Shown here piece by piece: positions 44,310 to 58,460 of a stretch of 64,000 nt of DNA. The notes beneath the pieces are model-generated. The model was not told where the DNA came from, searched no databases, and was given only the letters and a program-made list of their open reading frames with translations. Each line of letters begins with the position of its first letter. Position 1 is the first letter of the stretch. Source of the stretch: Antedon mediterranea (Eukaryota > Echinodermata > Crinoidea > Comatulida > Antedonidae); NCBI RefSeq assembly GCF_964355755.1, contig NC_092670.1:8925201-8989200 (forward strand), written 5' to 3'. The position numbers were made by a program, and so were the translations under genes.

Positions 44310-46293
44310 GGTTTACGATGAAATCGGTCGCGTGTGAAATCGGTCGCGTTTGAAATCGGTCGCGATAAAATCAACTTCCGGTATTTTGTATGGCGCGCCG
44401 CTAGAGCTATACGTTTGAAATCGGTCGCCCTTGAAATCGGTCGCGCTATTTTGTATGGAGCGAGATGCATGCTAGCGGGATTTACATTTTCTTCGTTTAT
44501 ATAGTCTAGATTTAATTGATATTTTTTAGGAACCAGATTATTTATGTGGATATTTTTTATTTTGGTTAATAATATTTATTATCAATCATTTTTTTTTATT
44601 TCACAGGTCTCGAAGAAAGACCGTGTCTTTTCAAAATGGCCATTTCTAAACACGTTTAAATATTTTATTAGGCATATAATAATTTACCTCTATTTTATTA
44701 TATGTACTGTAATTAATATATTATACTGTATAGAGAATATACGTCTGTGTCTTTTAGTAATACAGTATTATGCAAACAATTACGTAAAAGAGAACAATTT
44801 ATTTAAAAACAATAAACGTTACAATGTATAACCCGTAAAGCCAGCGTATCCATTTTTATACTTATGCATAATGTGGCAGATATATCATATATTGGACCAC
44901 CTTATTTTAATTTCTATTTTATTTATGTCCGTACGTTATGTAGGATTAAGTAGAGGCCTATAATGATTATTGTTGAGGAAAATCACGTGTATATTTTTAT
45001 TTCTAATGTTTAGGCCTAAAATAGTTTCTAGTAAAAATGATTATTATATGCGGGTCGTTAAAAGACGAGTTACTGAAATAAACCCCGAAATAGGCCATAA
45101 CGTGGATGCGCCTTCTATGATCGTGCAGACGACGTTAACTGCACGTTATTTTGCTGACGGGGATTCCCCTTAAAAAAAACACGCACTAGTGTGTCAAATC
45201 ATGGACAAAACACGTACTACGATCGTTGTCCATGGCCATGTAAAGATGACGTATAGGCCTATTACTAACCATACGTTTGAAACATCTATATATAGGCCTC
45301 TGCACTGCACGTGTTTTTGTGAAACATAGTTCCATGGTGAAACGATGTATATAATTTACGTATATAGGCCTACGTCGGCGATACTATAGTTTTTAATTTG
45401 AATATTTCTTCATTTATAATAATCACTTTAATGTAAATAATATAAGTACCACTCAGTGTCTCACATCCGTACGCCGTTCGTACATCTAAATGTTTAAAAT
45501 ATCAGTGCAAGATTACCTCTTTGAGAATCGTGCCCACCTTTTAATATCCATCCATTATTATTATCACATATAGGCCTATCATTGTACAGCATACTGCATA
45601 GTCATAGTATAGGCCCTGTAGATTGATTTATAACGGCATATTATTTTATTAGTATTATCCTAAAACCATGCTCACGTAAGAGTGGCGGAAATCGAACGTA
45701 AAAATCATCATCATACATCATCTTCCTTTATTGCATAAACCTCATTGAGCTGGTATCCACTTGCAGATATAAAACTAGTTTCGTAATTAACTGCGATTAA
45801 AAAATACGCAATAGGCGCGTCTAATTGTTTAATATTAAATTATTTCAACATTATTAAAACTTTAAACAGTGGCATGTTAATCTTTTCAAAAACTTAAACA
45901 ATATTCAATAACACTTTTTAAAACGATTTTCTAAACACATTACAATTATTCATTGACACCTGACGTAAGATAAAATGAAAACACAAATTATTTATAAATA
46001 ATGAGATAATATTTATATTTACTGTACTAAAAAAATAATAACGATCGAGGTAAAACAATTGTTAATAGTATTAGAAATTCTATATTCAAAATTAACTAAA
46101 AACATAATTAGCGTTTACATTTAAAATGTATCTAGTGCGTCCCATGCAAAATAGCGCGACCGATTTCAAACGCGACCGATATCATTAAACGTATAGCTCT
46201 AGCGGCGCGCCATACAAAATGCCGGAAGTTGATTTTATCGCGACCGATTTCAAACGCGACCGATTTCAGACGCGACCGATTTCATCTGACACC
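44310..46293. mobile_element. TIR element with TGAAATCGGTCGCG subterminal repeats
   Basis: Ends GGTTTACGATGAAATCGG and, inverse, GGTGTCAGATGAAATCGG; GAAAATAG lies immediately outside both (44302-44309 and 46294-46301), an 8-bp duplication. The first ~130 bp of each end hold three to five copies of TGAAATCGGTCGCG and a shared GGCGCGCCGCTAGAGCTATA block. The 1.7-kb centre has no recognisable gene. The GGTGTCA end and short tandem subterminal motif recall the MULE-type element at 7048, which suggests, but does not prove, the same superfamily. Confidence 0.75.
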
Positions 46294-46301
46294 GAAAATA
46301 G

Positions 46302-49300
46302 AGGCCTAGGCTAATAAGCTAGCCTATCTGTGCCAGAAGCACACATGCTAGGGCCTAGGACTAATAAGTAAGTGAAATTAATATTAAATAATTAGGTTCT
46401 GTCTTATTACACTTTTATTCAATTCAATAACATTAACATCTATATGTATTTAACATCTCGTTGCCAAATTGCTACTGTCTGTAGTTACAAATTAAATTCA
46501 TTAAATGCACAGCTAGACAGAGAGAGACGTTAAAAAAAATGTAAAAAAAAGAAAGAACTGAATAAATAAAAAAAATCTGAGAGGAGAACCTGCGGTTAAT
46601 GAGTTCAATATAAAACGGGAAAATTGTTTAGTGCGGGTTTTCAGATATGAAATGTTATTACGGTTTTGCAGGTTTCTACCGTTTGTTTGGAAACAAGTTG
46701 ATGGTAACAAGTCCGCAGAGTGGGCAGTGTTATTAGAGAGACCTTTGGCAAACGTCAGGCAATGGAATATCCTCCCCTCAGAGAGAAAAAGGAGATTCAA
46801 CCTTGTTGTAAGTGCTTCGCTATATGACACAAAGTCACGATCCAACATAATTCTACACGCCCTTATTTGAATAACTTCAACAGAGTTTTAGCTAACCTAC
46901 CTAGCTTAGGCTAGGTATTTTTTCAAATGTAGGTCTATTTTTAATGTATGCTACTGTTTTATACATTAATTTTGAAACCGCTATTTAGGATCGATTGGGA
47001 TGTAGGCCTGTGTCTAAATCTATAGGCCTAGGCCTATAATATTTTTCTTCAAAAATAACTCTAAATGGTACATTACTTATATGTATTTAAGTGTAGTTTT
47101 CCATGTATTTTCAAATTTGTCTTACCCCACCCAGCCCCAACCATGGTGGGATGGAGGTTTTTTTTGTTACAATCGATGGATGTCCTGGCACAAGCTAGGT
47201 GACATGCACTTAATTATATATGTACTATAATCTATATTATGCTGGGTAGGGTATAGTCTGGGCTCCAGACGGAGTTTTTTTCTTAATATTAGTAAAAATT
47301 AAACATTTTTGCACATATGGCGTTTCATACGTGTATTACTTGAGTTTGGATACTCCGTCTGGGGAAACACGCAAAAGTCACGTGGTTTGACACCAAGAAT
47401 TCTTGGTGCATAGATTATCCGGTTGACTAGTTTCAGCTGCATGCGATTGGCTACTCACTCGTACACTGTTTTAATATTCATATTTCAGAATTTCAAAGAC
47501 TCAACAACTAAGATGGTACGCATGCGCTATGTTACGTTTAGACAATGTACTTGGGCAAAGAATATATATCACAAGAATGAGTATTCCGCGATTTTTGCAT
47601 GAGAAATTTGTAACAGAGAGCTCCAGTTAGTGATGCCCGCCCTCATAAGGGCGGATGTATACATACTAAATAAGACTTGATTTAATAGATATTAATACAT
47701 GTCACATTAAATAGAATTATGATAATAGTTTTGCAATTGTAAACTATTTTATAATACATATTTATTAACAAACTAGTGTACATTCACTTGTACAGACAAT
47801 TATTTACTAACATGCTAGTTAGTTCACAAAAAAGGCCTAACACAGCAACACCAAAAGTCAACGAATCGTTACTCAGCACGGCCTATTCTTTACCACATTG
47901 CCCGTGTATTACTCTACGCCCGGTAAATTAAGTATTGTTTTTATGATATAAATTAGTATAAAATACATGTTATTAATAGGAAAAAATGTTAAATGTCATT
48001 AACATTTATTTGTTTTACCAGAAAAAAGTTAAATATAGGAATATTATTAAACTATCCTACGTGAAAACGCGTAAACACCAACACGCCCGGTCACGCTATT
48101 GTAGCGCCCGGTTGATAAAGCAAACTGTTTATACGGCAGTTTTTACTAAATAAATTGCATAAAACGAACAATTAAATATCCAAATAGTATTTAACATGAT
48201 GTTGGCATGTAGTTGATAACATTTTTTATCGCGAAAATACTACCGGTGGTCCAGCCTTTGATTAGTGAAACCTTCACAAACAGTTGTATACATCCCAGAT
48301 ACATCCACACTTATGGCGGCGCCCTACCACATGGACAATATTACTGTTACAGGGAAAATCGCGGATTACTCATTCTAGTGATATATTCTTTGACTTGGGT
48401 ACATTGATCGGGACATTGATGAAAGTTTCTGAAGGCTAGAAATGATTTTATATGCCTAGTAGTAGTCTGGTAAACATTTGATGGGATTTTCCCCAAGAAC
48501 ATGAAAACCTGTCTTGCTTCTCCGCAAATCAAACATTGAATGGATCATTTAATATTACGCGGAGATAATTTGATTTAAATCCCACCTAGACCCTGTCCTG
48601 TTATGTGTAGTGGTGTCGTAGCCCTGTCTGTTGTGTGTGAATCCTGTTGTGTGCCGGTGGTGGTATGTAGGCGCGCCTACCTCTTATTGGCGTTTTATTT
48701 GGCAGATCATACGTGCGAGGCCTAGGCTAAGGACTAAACAATTAATAAACAAAACAATTTGGCAACACGATTTCATTATTTCAACAGTCTCGATCGTACA
48801 TTCAGCACTGTACGTACTCGATCTTTTTCATTTTGAAACAAAATGATCATTGGTTGATTTGAAATCCATATTTACATACCGCCCGCCCCATATAGCCAAA
48901 TACGGTATGATAACCTACGTCATTCTTATCAGTTGTTTGCGGTCTGCAAATCGATTTCTATACGTGTTTCACAAGTCTGTATTTTCAGACAAAATTCGCG
49001 GTCGAAATAAAAACAAATAAATTATTAAAAAAAACAATACAGACTTGGAGCAAGTCTAGGTAGGGTACTCTATTATTACTTCTAAGCCTAACTAGTTGCT
49101 CTACTGAAAGTTTATGGGGTGACAGCCTACAGTAGGTAGGCGGCTAGGCCATCTAAAAAAGGCAGTAATCCGATTTTCATCATGAAGTAGAGCAGATTTT
49201 TTATCTTTTGTAGGATAACGAACATTTTGCCATACCAAAATTGTTGTATATACACACTGGGATGATTTTTGTCAAGTGAATTAACTACAATTTTAATAAC

Positions 49301-49600
49301 AATAACTACTAAACCAACATTTTAACTTTCTACCTTTAATGCATACATGATAAACATAGCGCTGCTCAGTACAAATTTGTTGTGAACTTTTTACTCAGAA
49401 TTAGTTGTAAGTACTCCATGAAATTAACCAAAATTGAATTCAAATATTTTTCCAATTTGAAGGCCTATAGTAATAAGCATTTCTTATCATTTACATGAAA
49501 GTTAACCATGCAGAATCTCCATGGTTAAACCAATAAAGCATATAAGCAAATCAAGTATAATATTTGTCAACAACACATCTTTCATTGTTGGTAAACAAAT
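46302..49600. other. No gene recognised
   Basis: Several short open frames (for example 46631-46870, 48213-48407, 48631-48846) have no domain, codon or splice support. Two small palindromes occur: 47263-47372, with CCAGACGGAG and its complement about 100 bp apart, and the perfect 18-bp palindrome CACCAAGAATTCTTGGTG at 47391-47408. Confidence 0.4.
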
Positions 49601-49603
49601 ATG

Positions 49604-51510
49604 ATTTTAGATAAGTTAAATTATATTTAAAGCAATTAAATACGTGTTCAACAAAAAACACACTCTCAAGAAAAAATCCTGTAAATGCTCAAATGTACCT
49701 TTAAATACATTTTTATTTAGTGAATATGATATTATTCATCACAGGGAACATGTTTATATTAATTTAGATAAGAAAAATTATATTTAAAGCAATTAAATAC
49801 GTGTTCAACAAAAAACACGCCCTCAAGAAAAAATCCTGTAAATGCTCAAATGTACCTTTAAATACATTTTTATTTAGTGAATATGATATTATTCATCACA
49901 GGGAACATGTTTATATTAATTTAGATAAGAAAAATTATATTTAAAGCAATTGAATACGTGTTCAACAAAAAACACGCTCTCAAGAAAAAATCCTGTAAAT
50001 GCTCAAATGTACCTTTAAATAAATATTTAATGAGTGAATACGATATTATTCATCACAGGGAACATGTTTATATCAATTTAGATAAGAAAAATTATATTTA
50101 AAGCAATTAAATATGTGTTCAACAAAAAACACGCTCTCAAGAAAAAATCCTGTAAATGCTCAAATGTACCTTTAAATAAATATTTAATGAGTGAATATGA
50201 TATTATTCATCACAGGGAACATGTTTATATCAATTTAGATAAGAAAAATTATATTTAAAGCAATTAAATACGTGTTCAACAAAAAACACGCTCTCAAGAA
50301 AAAATCCTGTAAATGCTCAAATGTACCTTTAAATAAATATTTAATGAGTGAATATGATATCATTCATCACAGGGAACATGTTTATATCAATTTAGATAAG
50401 AAAAATTATATTTAAAGCAATTGAATACGTGTTCAACAAAAAACACGCTCTCAAGAAAAAATCCTGTAAATGCTCAAATGTACCTTTAAATAAATATTTA
50501 ATGAGTAAATACGATATTATTCATCACAGGGAACATGTTTATATCAATTTAGATAAGTAAAATTATATTTAAAGCAATTAAATACGTGTTCAACAAAAAA
50601 CACACTCTCAAGAAAAAATCCTGTAAATGCTCAAATGTACCTTTAAATAAATATTTAATGAGTGAATACGATATTATTCATCACAGGGAACATGTTTATA
50701 TCAATTTAGATAAGTTAAATTATATTTAAAGCAATTAAATACGTGTTCAACAAAAAACACGCTCTCAAGAAAAAATCCTGTAAATGCTCAAATGTACCTT
50801 TAAATACATTTTTATTGAGTGAATATGATATTATTCATCACAGGGAACATGTTTATATCAATTTAGATAAGAAAAATTATATTTAAAGCAATTAAATACG
50901 TGTTCAACAAAAAACACGCTCTCAAGAAAAAATCCTATAAATGCTCAAATGTACCTTTAAATACATTTTTATTGAGTGAATATAATCATTCATCACAGGG
51001 AACATGTTTATATCAATTTAGATAAGAAAAATTATATTTAAAGCAATTAAAGACGTGTTCAACAAAAAACACGCTCTCAAGAAAAAATCCTGTAAATGCT
51101 CAAATGTACCTTTAAATACATTTTTATTGAGTGAATATAATCATTCATCACAGGGAACATGTTTATATCAATTTAGATAAGAAAAATTATATTTAAAGCA
51201 ATTAAATACGTGTTCAACAAAAAACACGCTCTCAAGAAAAAATCCTGTAAATGCTCAAATGTACCTTTAAATAAATATTTAATGAGTGAATATGATATCA
51301 TTCATCACAGGGAACATGTTTATATCAATTTAGATAAAAAAAATTATATTTAAAGCAATTAAAGACGTGTTCAACAAAAAACACGCTCTCAAGAAAAAAT
51401 CCTGTAAATGCTCAAATGTACCTTTAAATACATTTTTATTGAGTGAATATGATATTATTCATCACAGGGAACATGTTTAAATCAATTTAGATAGGATAAA
51501 TTATATTTAA
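49604..51510. repeat. 157-bp satellite, about 12 units
   Basis: Units recur every 157 bp (the motif GTGTTCAACAAAAAACAC starts at 49644, 49801, 49958, 50115 and so on). Neighbouring units differ at only a few sites, and two variants (TAAATACATTTTTAT and TAAATAAATATTTAAT) are interspersed along the array. Diverged relatives lie at about 52515-52725. No open frame is conserved. Each unit contains a short inverted motif (GTGTT...AACAC). Confidence 0.9.
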
Positions 51511-53445
51511 CTAGATTGTACGCTCGCTTCGCTCGCGTACCATCTGAGGCGTGTCCACAATGGTTCTGGAATACACAGTAATTTCAGCGTAAAAAAACTG
51601 GCGACTTTAAAATAATGTACGTACTACCGGACTAATACATTGTCAGAAAACGAATAAATAGACACGATGATTTATGTAGTCAACTAAAATTAGCACCCTG
51701 GGTATTATTACTTCCGAAAGAGAAACTTGTCATAAAATGAGTCCAAATTTTGGACTTAAAATAAACCAAATGTGTGTTTTGTATGTAGGCCTATGTTTAG
51801 GGATTGGGAAGAGGATGTGAAGTAACGAAATATTGTTTCATGTTTTATAGGCCTATAAATATTTAATATACCACTAAATACAGTAAAACAATTGCGATTT
51901 AATACTTTGTTAAAACTGTCCCTTTTATAGTCAATTGAAATAGTAAAGTATGTAACAATACACCACTACGACGTTTATATTTTTTATAATTATTAATTAT
52001 AATACAAACGTTGAGAAGCAAATTTTCGATGCAAATGACGACCAAAAATGGTTAATATATATTTACAGTACAGTATTGTCTCACTATTGCAAGTTTATTC
52101 TCTAAGGGCCCATAAATTTATGTGTTATACTTAAGGGCTCATAAATTTACCTACTTGTGTTAAACCAAACTGACAGACTGAGGGATTGGAATGTTCCATT
52201 CATCGCAAATCAATACAATTGTATAAACGTTTATTAAATCTATCGAAATAGTTTTTTTTTTTTAAAGAAAATCAGCCTGTCTTCAACATTATGATGCTGT
52301 ACTTGAGCTCAACCGGTGTTCAGCTATTAAAATACGGTATAAATTTGTAAATACCGTATTTTATCCACAAATTTTGTGGGGAAAATACGGTATACAAAAT
52401 ACGGTATTTTTTTATGAGCGCAGTTTCTGCAGCCAAAAAAATACGGTCTATAGGCCTATACGGTATTCACAAAATACCGTATAAAATACGGTATTTTCTT
52501 GGCAGCAGAAACAGGGCCACAGGGAATATGTTTATATCAATTTAGATAAGATAAATTATATTTAAAGCAAATAAATACGTTTTATAAAAACCAAGCTCTT
52601 AAGGAAAATTCCTGTAAATGCTCAAATGTATCTTTAAATACATTTTTTTATGATATTATTCATCACAGGGAACATGTTAATATCAATTTATATAAGATAA
52701 ATTATATTTAAAGCAATTGAATATTATCTAAATTCAGTTTCTATTACTTGATTATAAGAAATTGGATAAATAGGCCTACAGCATTACTTACTGAAAGGTG
52801 TAGCCATCTGTGCTGCAATTTCACACTGGTACGGTAGCAAACAAACTTCTAAATTATTTTATTTAGTTTATATCGAAATTTTCAGCAATGCATGCGGTGT
52901 AAGAAACAACCATTTCTTTTACTACTTTTTAATAAATTAATCTGTATTTATAGAGATTTAGCAAAACAAATTAGGGGTTGCTAACCAATCAAATTGTAAG
53001 AAACAGATTCGTATGTACGTACCCATCAATCAAACAAAACAGTGTGGGTAAGTTTCATCAACCTGTCATTTTTGTAGGGCATTATCCATATTTTGATTTC
53101 CTTCCGTTCCTTAGCCTTATTTACATTCCTCGTGGTTTATGCAATGTCCCCTGTTGCCCCCGACCTTCTTTCCCTTGAAATCTACATCCTCTAATCCATC
53201 AAATTTTAACATTCCTAAGGGATGACACTCCTGGCCTCCCTCCCTCAAATAAATAGAGATGTTATAAAGTGAACTATAATATCTCTATGCTCAAATCAAA
53301 ACGTATGCAATGAGAACTTGATAACTCGATGAAATAACAGTATATCGTAATTTAATGTACTAATAATAATTAATAAATAATTAATTTATAGTTTAATCAC
53401 AACCTACATTCATTAACAGAATCGGACATCTTTATATTGTATGTA
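51511..53445. other. Array flank with hairpin, AATACCGTATT palindromes and diverged satellite units
   Basis: At 51519-51541 GTACGCTCGCTTCGCTCGCG forms a tight hairpin directly beyond the satellite. At 52325-52500 the palindrome-like motif AAAATACGGTATT recurs in both orientations at least seven times. At 52515-52725 two diverged units of the 157-bp satellite occur. No gene seen; the short frame at 52978-53178 has no support. Confidence 0.5.
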
Positions 53446-54090
53446 GGCTCGTAGCTAGGAGTACCTAATAATTCTAGAAAGGCCGTAATATATGTTATCC
53501 CCTATATAGTTATTAACTGTTATAATATAGAGGGAGTGTAATCTGTCACGGGGATACCTAATATTCTAGTAAGTCCGTAATATATTGCACCCCATAAAAT
53601 AGATAGTTATTGAATGTAATAATATAAGGGGTCCAATCTCATCTGTCTCGGGGGTAGACAGCCCGTAATATATTGTATCCCTTAATGTATATATTTACTG
53701 TAGGGTTTAATCTGTCACGGTGATACACTATTTCAGCATAGGATTTTGTATCCATTTGCAAAAAAATGACAAAAGGGGAGAACCAAGAATTATTATTTAT
53801 TAATTAAATTATTTGATTGAAGACAGTGTTTAGTTTTCGAGATCCTAGTGGTATAGGTACAATGCGGTATGTCCATCTTATCTGACCAAATTGAACTATT
53901 GTGGTTTAGTGTTAAAATAATTAACATTCTTAGATCGATTTTTCAAGTGCAATCTTTCACGGGGGTACCTAATAGTCTAGAAAGTCCGTGATATATTGCA
54001 CCTACTAAAATAGATATCTATTAACTGTTATATTATAACGGGGTCAAATCTGTCACGGGGGTACCTCAGACCGTCCAAAATATATTGATT
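53446..54090 (+). repeat. Degenerate ~115-bp repeats
   Basis: About five units with the order ATCTGTCACGGGGGTACCTA, TAGTCTAGAAAGTCCGTAAT, ATATTGCACCCC and TAGTTATTAACTGTTATAAT. An unrelated stretch (53740-53945) separates the last two. Units differ strongly, so the array is old. Confidence 0.6.
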
Positions 54091-56671
54091 CCTTTATTAT
54101 AGTGAACAGACGTTACAAAAAATAAATATACAATAATAATTCAATTCAAATTTTATTTCAGACAAACTTTCCATAGCAACAAAAGAAATGAAATACAGAA
54201 CATTTTGTAACTAAACTATCAACAAAAATAAATTATAAGAATATTTGATTGAACACATTGTGCTGTTTTCTGTGGTCAAATGAGGTACACCGACTTAAAA
54301 TATATACATTTTGAATCCCCAATTTAAATTTTGTTGTTGTTATGTATATACTCAAATAGACCAAATAAATAATGAAATGAAATGAAATCAATATTAGTTT
54401 TTAACGTAAATTGTTGTCGTGTAAATGAAATTATGATTGGGCCTTTTTCTTTATACATCTCGGTATAACTTTTAAAATTATTATTAGACCTATTACATAA
54501 TGGGTGGGTGTTGATCTTAAATTAAGTACAGAAATGTATTGTGTATAACAAAAACACAATAATGCACTTTCGAAGAATATTATTGTAGTTTCGTATATTG
54601 ATAACACGACAATTTCATTTTATTAAATGTACTCGTGGTATAAATCTGTGAACATTTTGCATTTTTAGACTAGAAGTGAATATTTATCAATAGGCCTAAG
54701 TAGTAATAGAAAGTTTGTGTAGCAACAATGTTATTCAGTAGGCCTGTAGTATATAAAAGAGGACATTTTAGAATTGGTTTGGTTAATGTAGGCTACTCAA
54801 ATTTAATCTGATTTTTTATTAAACTGACCTTTGGCCCCGAATTTCAAACTTGAATGATGAATCCTGTTCATAAGTATATGTGACGTGAATTTCGTTAATG
54901 TACTAACAATTCTAATTAAATGTCTAATTAGCACTAATTAAGGGCGTTAAGTAAATTTAGCACAGGAATGGTCACTTAAGAATTATGGATATTAATTCCT
55001 GATAGGTCAGAGAACATTTAGAATTGGTTTGGTCCATTATGAATTACCGGGACACTTTCTCTTCTTTTTTAAATTATATTTCCATTTTGTGTACATAATT
55101 AACCTGTTATTTTTTTTTTTTATATTAAAATTCATTTAAATGAATAATTGTTGTATGTATTGTTTGTTTGTCTAGAGTTCTAGAGTTGAGGATACGCCCT
55201 TTGGTGATATCTGTCATCGCTCTCCTTGGTGCTCTCTTTTTTCTCACCACTGAAAGGAATCAATACATAATTAAATGTCATCACAAATAATGAATTACAT
55301 TTTGAAATACTACCTCCTACCCATTTTGTTTCAAAGAAACACGAAAAAAGCAAAATATCTATAGAAATTCAATAATTATGCTATACTACATAGCAAGCCT
55401 CCACGAGGGGATGGGGGTTGAAAATACTTCGTGTCCGATCACTCGATGAAAAATTGCCTTGATTATTTCTTATTAATTGTATATGGCAATTGAAATAAAA
55501 TCTTAAAGCATACTACAAAAATACACCGTAATTTATCAAAGTAGAAACGTAAAAGAAAACACGAGTTTGTAAAAAAAAATAAAACTTTACACAGCAGGTT
55601 TCTACAATACAGCAAATATCTTTGAATACAGTTAAAAATCCATGGAATAAAAATTAATATATAGAGGGCAGCAATCAGGAAATTGTTTTCCTAAAGCTGC
55701 AGTTTTCAATATTTATTATAAATTTGACCGCAATTACCCACAGTACAATGGTATAGCCCGTGCTATTCTTTAACAGGCAATACCTCAAGACAAATACAAT
55801 ATATGTATGACTAACTCTCAGCGACGTGCTGCAGCAAACCGCAATTGGTTAAAACTGTTAAAGAGAGCCAGGCTAGGCTTGACTTACTCTCAGACTCTGG
55901 CCTGACATAGCCTACTGTACACAATACAGGCCTGCCTAAAAAGCCTCTAGCTAGACCAGGACTCAGCAGTCAGGAGGTAGGCCTAGGCTAGGCCGTACAG
56001 TACAAAATACAAATGCTTGGCTAGTAGTAGGCCTAGCTAGGTCTTGTTGTTGATGAAAGTGAAAGGGAGCCGTAGTAGTAGTAGTAGACCTATAGGATCC
56101 CGACCTATATAGGCCACCATGTTAAATACGGTATACTTTCACTGTTCAGGAATTTAACATTATTCAATAAAGTAATTAAAATGTACTTTTCTATTTAATT
56201 AACCTATAGTATATTAAATATTATTATTCCACCATAAATTGTATACAAGTAGGCCTAGGCCTGCCTAGTATCTTTTCAGGAATTGACATTATTTATAGTT
56301 ATTAATTATTAAATAACAATAATTATGCCTATTAACTACTATATAGGGCCTACAGTAGCTAGGCCTACATACAACTTTTTTTTAAATGTAATTGGGACCG
56401 GCGGCCCCTCCCGCCCTGGGTTGGTTAGTGCCTACTAGCCGAGCTAGGATTCACTAGTCCAGACTATGCCCACCCAGTAGTAGTAGTAGAGTATGTTAAA
56501 GTGTTGCAAACTTTAAATGAAAAGGAGAAAGAAAGCCAGTCCTTGCATTGTTTATTTTGGCATTGAAACATCTTGAGAATAAGGTTCTCTTTTTTTAGAC
56601 TTCTTCTTGTATCAAATAAAAGTGTGCTTGTTATGTTGTAAAAAATTATTAGGTTTTTTCTTAATTTACAG
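54091..56671. other. No gene recognised
   Basis: AT-rich. 54130-54400 resembles a LINE-type 3' tail ending in AATGAAATGAAATGAAATC. 55760-55850 is an inverse relative of 43672-43750. 55860-56110 is AGGCCTA-rich. No convincing coding region. Confidence 0.35.
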
Positions 56672-57258
56672 AGGAAATTTTAACAACATCAAAGTGGATG
56701 CTGGCTGTTGATGGCCATGTTGTATTAATAATAACATTGTTACGTGTGTGTGTCTGGATTAGAAATGCTGTTCGCTGCATACTACTGTTTTGGAATCCAG
56801 TATAATGCTGAGATGTTGCAGCTACGATGGATTTTTTCAAAGGTATGTTTTGCATACTTATTGTATAGTTTCACTGGCTTTTATGCTGCTACTGGCTTGA
56901 ATTTGAACATCTACAGTAGTGTTTTTAATTATTTTTAGACCAAATGTAATATAACACTTGGTGATATTAATGTGTCTTTCATTTGAAAGTGACTATAAAA
57001 GCAAGCTTTTTAACAGTTCACAACTATAAATATTAGAATGCTTTATTTTTTTTCCTAATAAAATGCAATTTGCTTATTCTTTTCCAGTATCAAATTTATG
57101 ATAAACTACATTATTTTGTTTCTTTCAGAAGCTTTATGCTAATGAATCCTGACAAAGGGTCAAAATCAGCAGTCAGAAAAAATAAGAAGAATTATTCAAT
57201 ACATCCTAAGGTTCTCACCATAATCAACAAAATGAGTGACCTGGAATGGACTACATAA
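56672..57258 (+). pseudogene. 3' fragment of a gene for a conserved animal protein, frameshifted
   Basis: Exon 56672-56842 (after TTTACAG) reads ILTTSKWMLAVDGHVVLIIT, then changes frame inside a TGTGTGTGT run to EMLFAAYYCFGIQYNAEMLQ...FSK before the donor AAG/GTATGT. Exon 57088-57258 (after TTTTCCAG) reads in phase 0 through MLMNPDKGSKSAVRKNKKNY to VLTIINKMSDLEWTT and stops. The series (dG..v, lFaayYvFniqY, NPdkGsK, HPkVltlinkl.dlEW) matches, from memory, the C-terminal end of a large family of uncharacterised, often SAM-domain-bearing, animal proteins. The N-terminal part is absent from the window. The microsatellite frameshift points to a pseudogene. Confidence 0.5.
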
Positions 57259-58460
57259 AAAGTAGGTGGTTTAAATATTTATTTTGAATTTAATCATGAT
57301 TTATTTTGAGATTTAAAATGACTTAATTTGGGTAAAAATTACAACAATCTGGCTCAGCCCATTTACACTTTCTTTTAATTAATTAAAATTGATTGTTTGT
57401 AGAACCCCTAGCAAAGGTACATTTATCAGTGTTTTCATACATAGAAACCGTATTTATTCAAAGAAATGTTCAGAAGGGAAGGAGGGACATTTATTTTTAG
57501 GGTGTAAAATGGTAACATATATTTAGTCAAAATCTAACACCCCTTCAATTTAAAACCTACAATACAAGTAATATTAGGATATGATAAAATACAGTACATA
57601 CTGTATTTTTTAAATTTTTAAATTGTAGATCATTTGCAGTTAATATAACTACCAAGAAATGTGTAATAACCCTGGCTATAAAAGTATTGTGTGTATTATA
57701 TAGCTTTAAAGCAACTCATGTTATTTTTACAACACTGCAAGCCGGCCATGGGTGTGAGTTACCTGTGCTTTATTGTAGTAAGTACTTTTGATTTGCTCGA
57801 ACAACAATACGCTTATGATTATAATTATACAGTTTAAATAATTATAATTAACCTTGAATTGAAGCTAAAATTTCATTACAGTTGTATCGCCTGATTCATC
57901 TGTAATATATGTTGTGGAATAATTAATATTTAATTTTATTTATAATATATTTTTATAATTTTGACAGGCATGTTCATCAAGCAACATGACAATGAGCATT
58001 GACTTGCCAGGATAGGCTCCTGGACTTTGATCTTTGACGATGCAGGCCACTGTTGTTTTTTTTTAAATCAATAATAATCTTTTTGCAATTCATAATCAAA
58101 TTTAAGTACATTTCATTACATTTATACATTAATTTAAAGAAAACTAGAATTTGTTTAGTTTTTATACAACAGACAGACAAAAAGTACAAATCTATTACGT
58201 GTAACAATAAAATTTGGTTTGTAATATGTGATTTAGGACTTTATCCTGTAATCTGGTAATAGAATCGTAGAATGTGTAATAAATAGTGTACCTTGTTAAC
58301 CATAACAATGCTTTGCTTTATTCATTTCAGTCTTACATAGTAATGTGAAAATACAAAGTGTTGTACATTTCGGAATAAAAATCTAAATATTGCTATCGTA
58401 GATGAAAAACTTGTTTCCTGATGCACTGTATGTGACTCATCTGTATACAAAGAAAAGAAA
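57259..58460. other. No gene recognised
   Basis: AT-rich flank. The short frames at 57977-58207 and 58053-58259 overlap on opposite strands in a T-rich region and have no support. Confidence 0.35.

Noticed and set aside
44544-45173. Two short plus-strand frames inside the 44.3-kb element
   Set aside because: The first is rich in Phe, Ile and Tyr as expected of AT-rich noncoding DNA. Related sequence at 63 kb does not preserve either frame.
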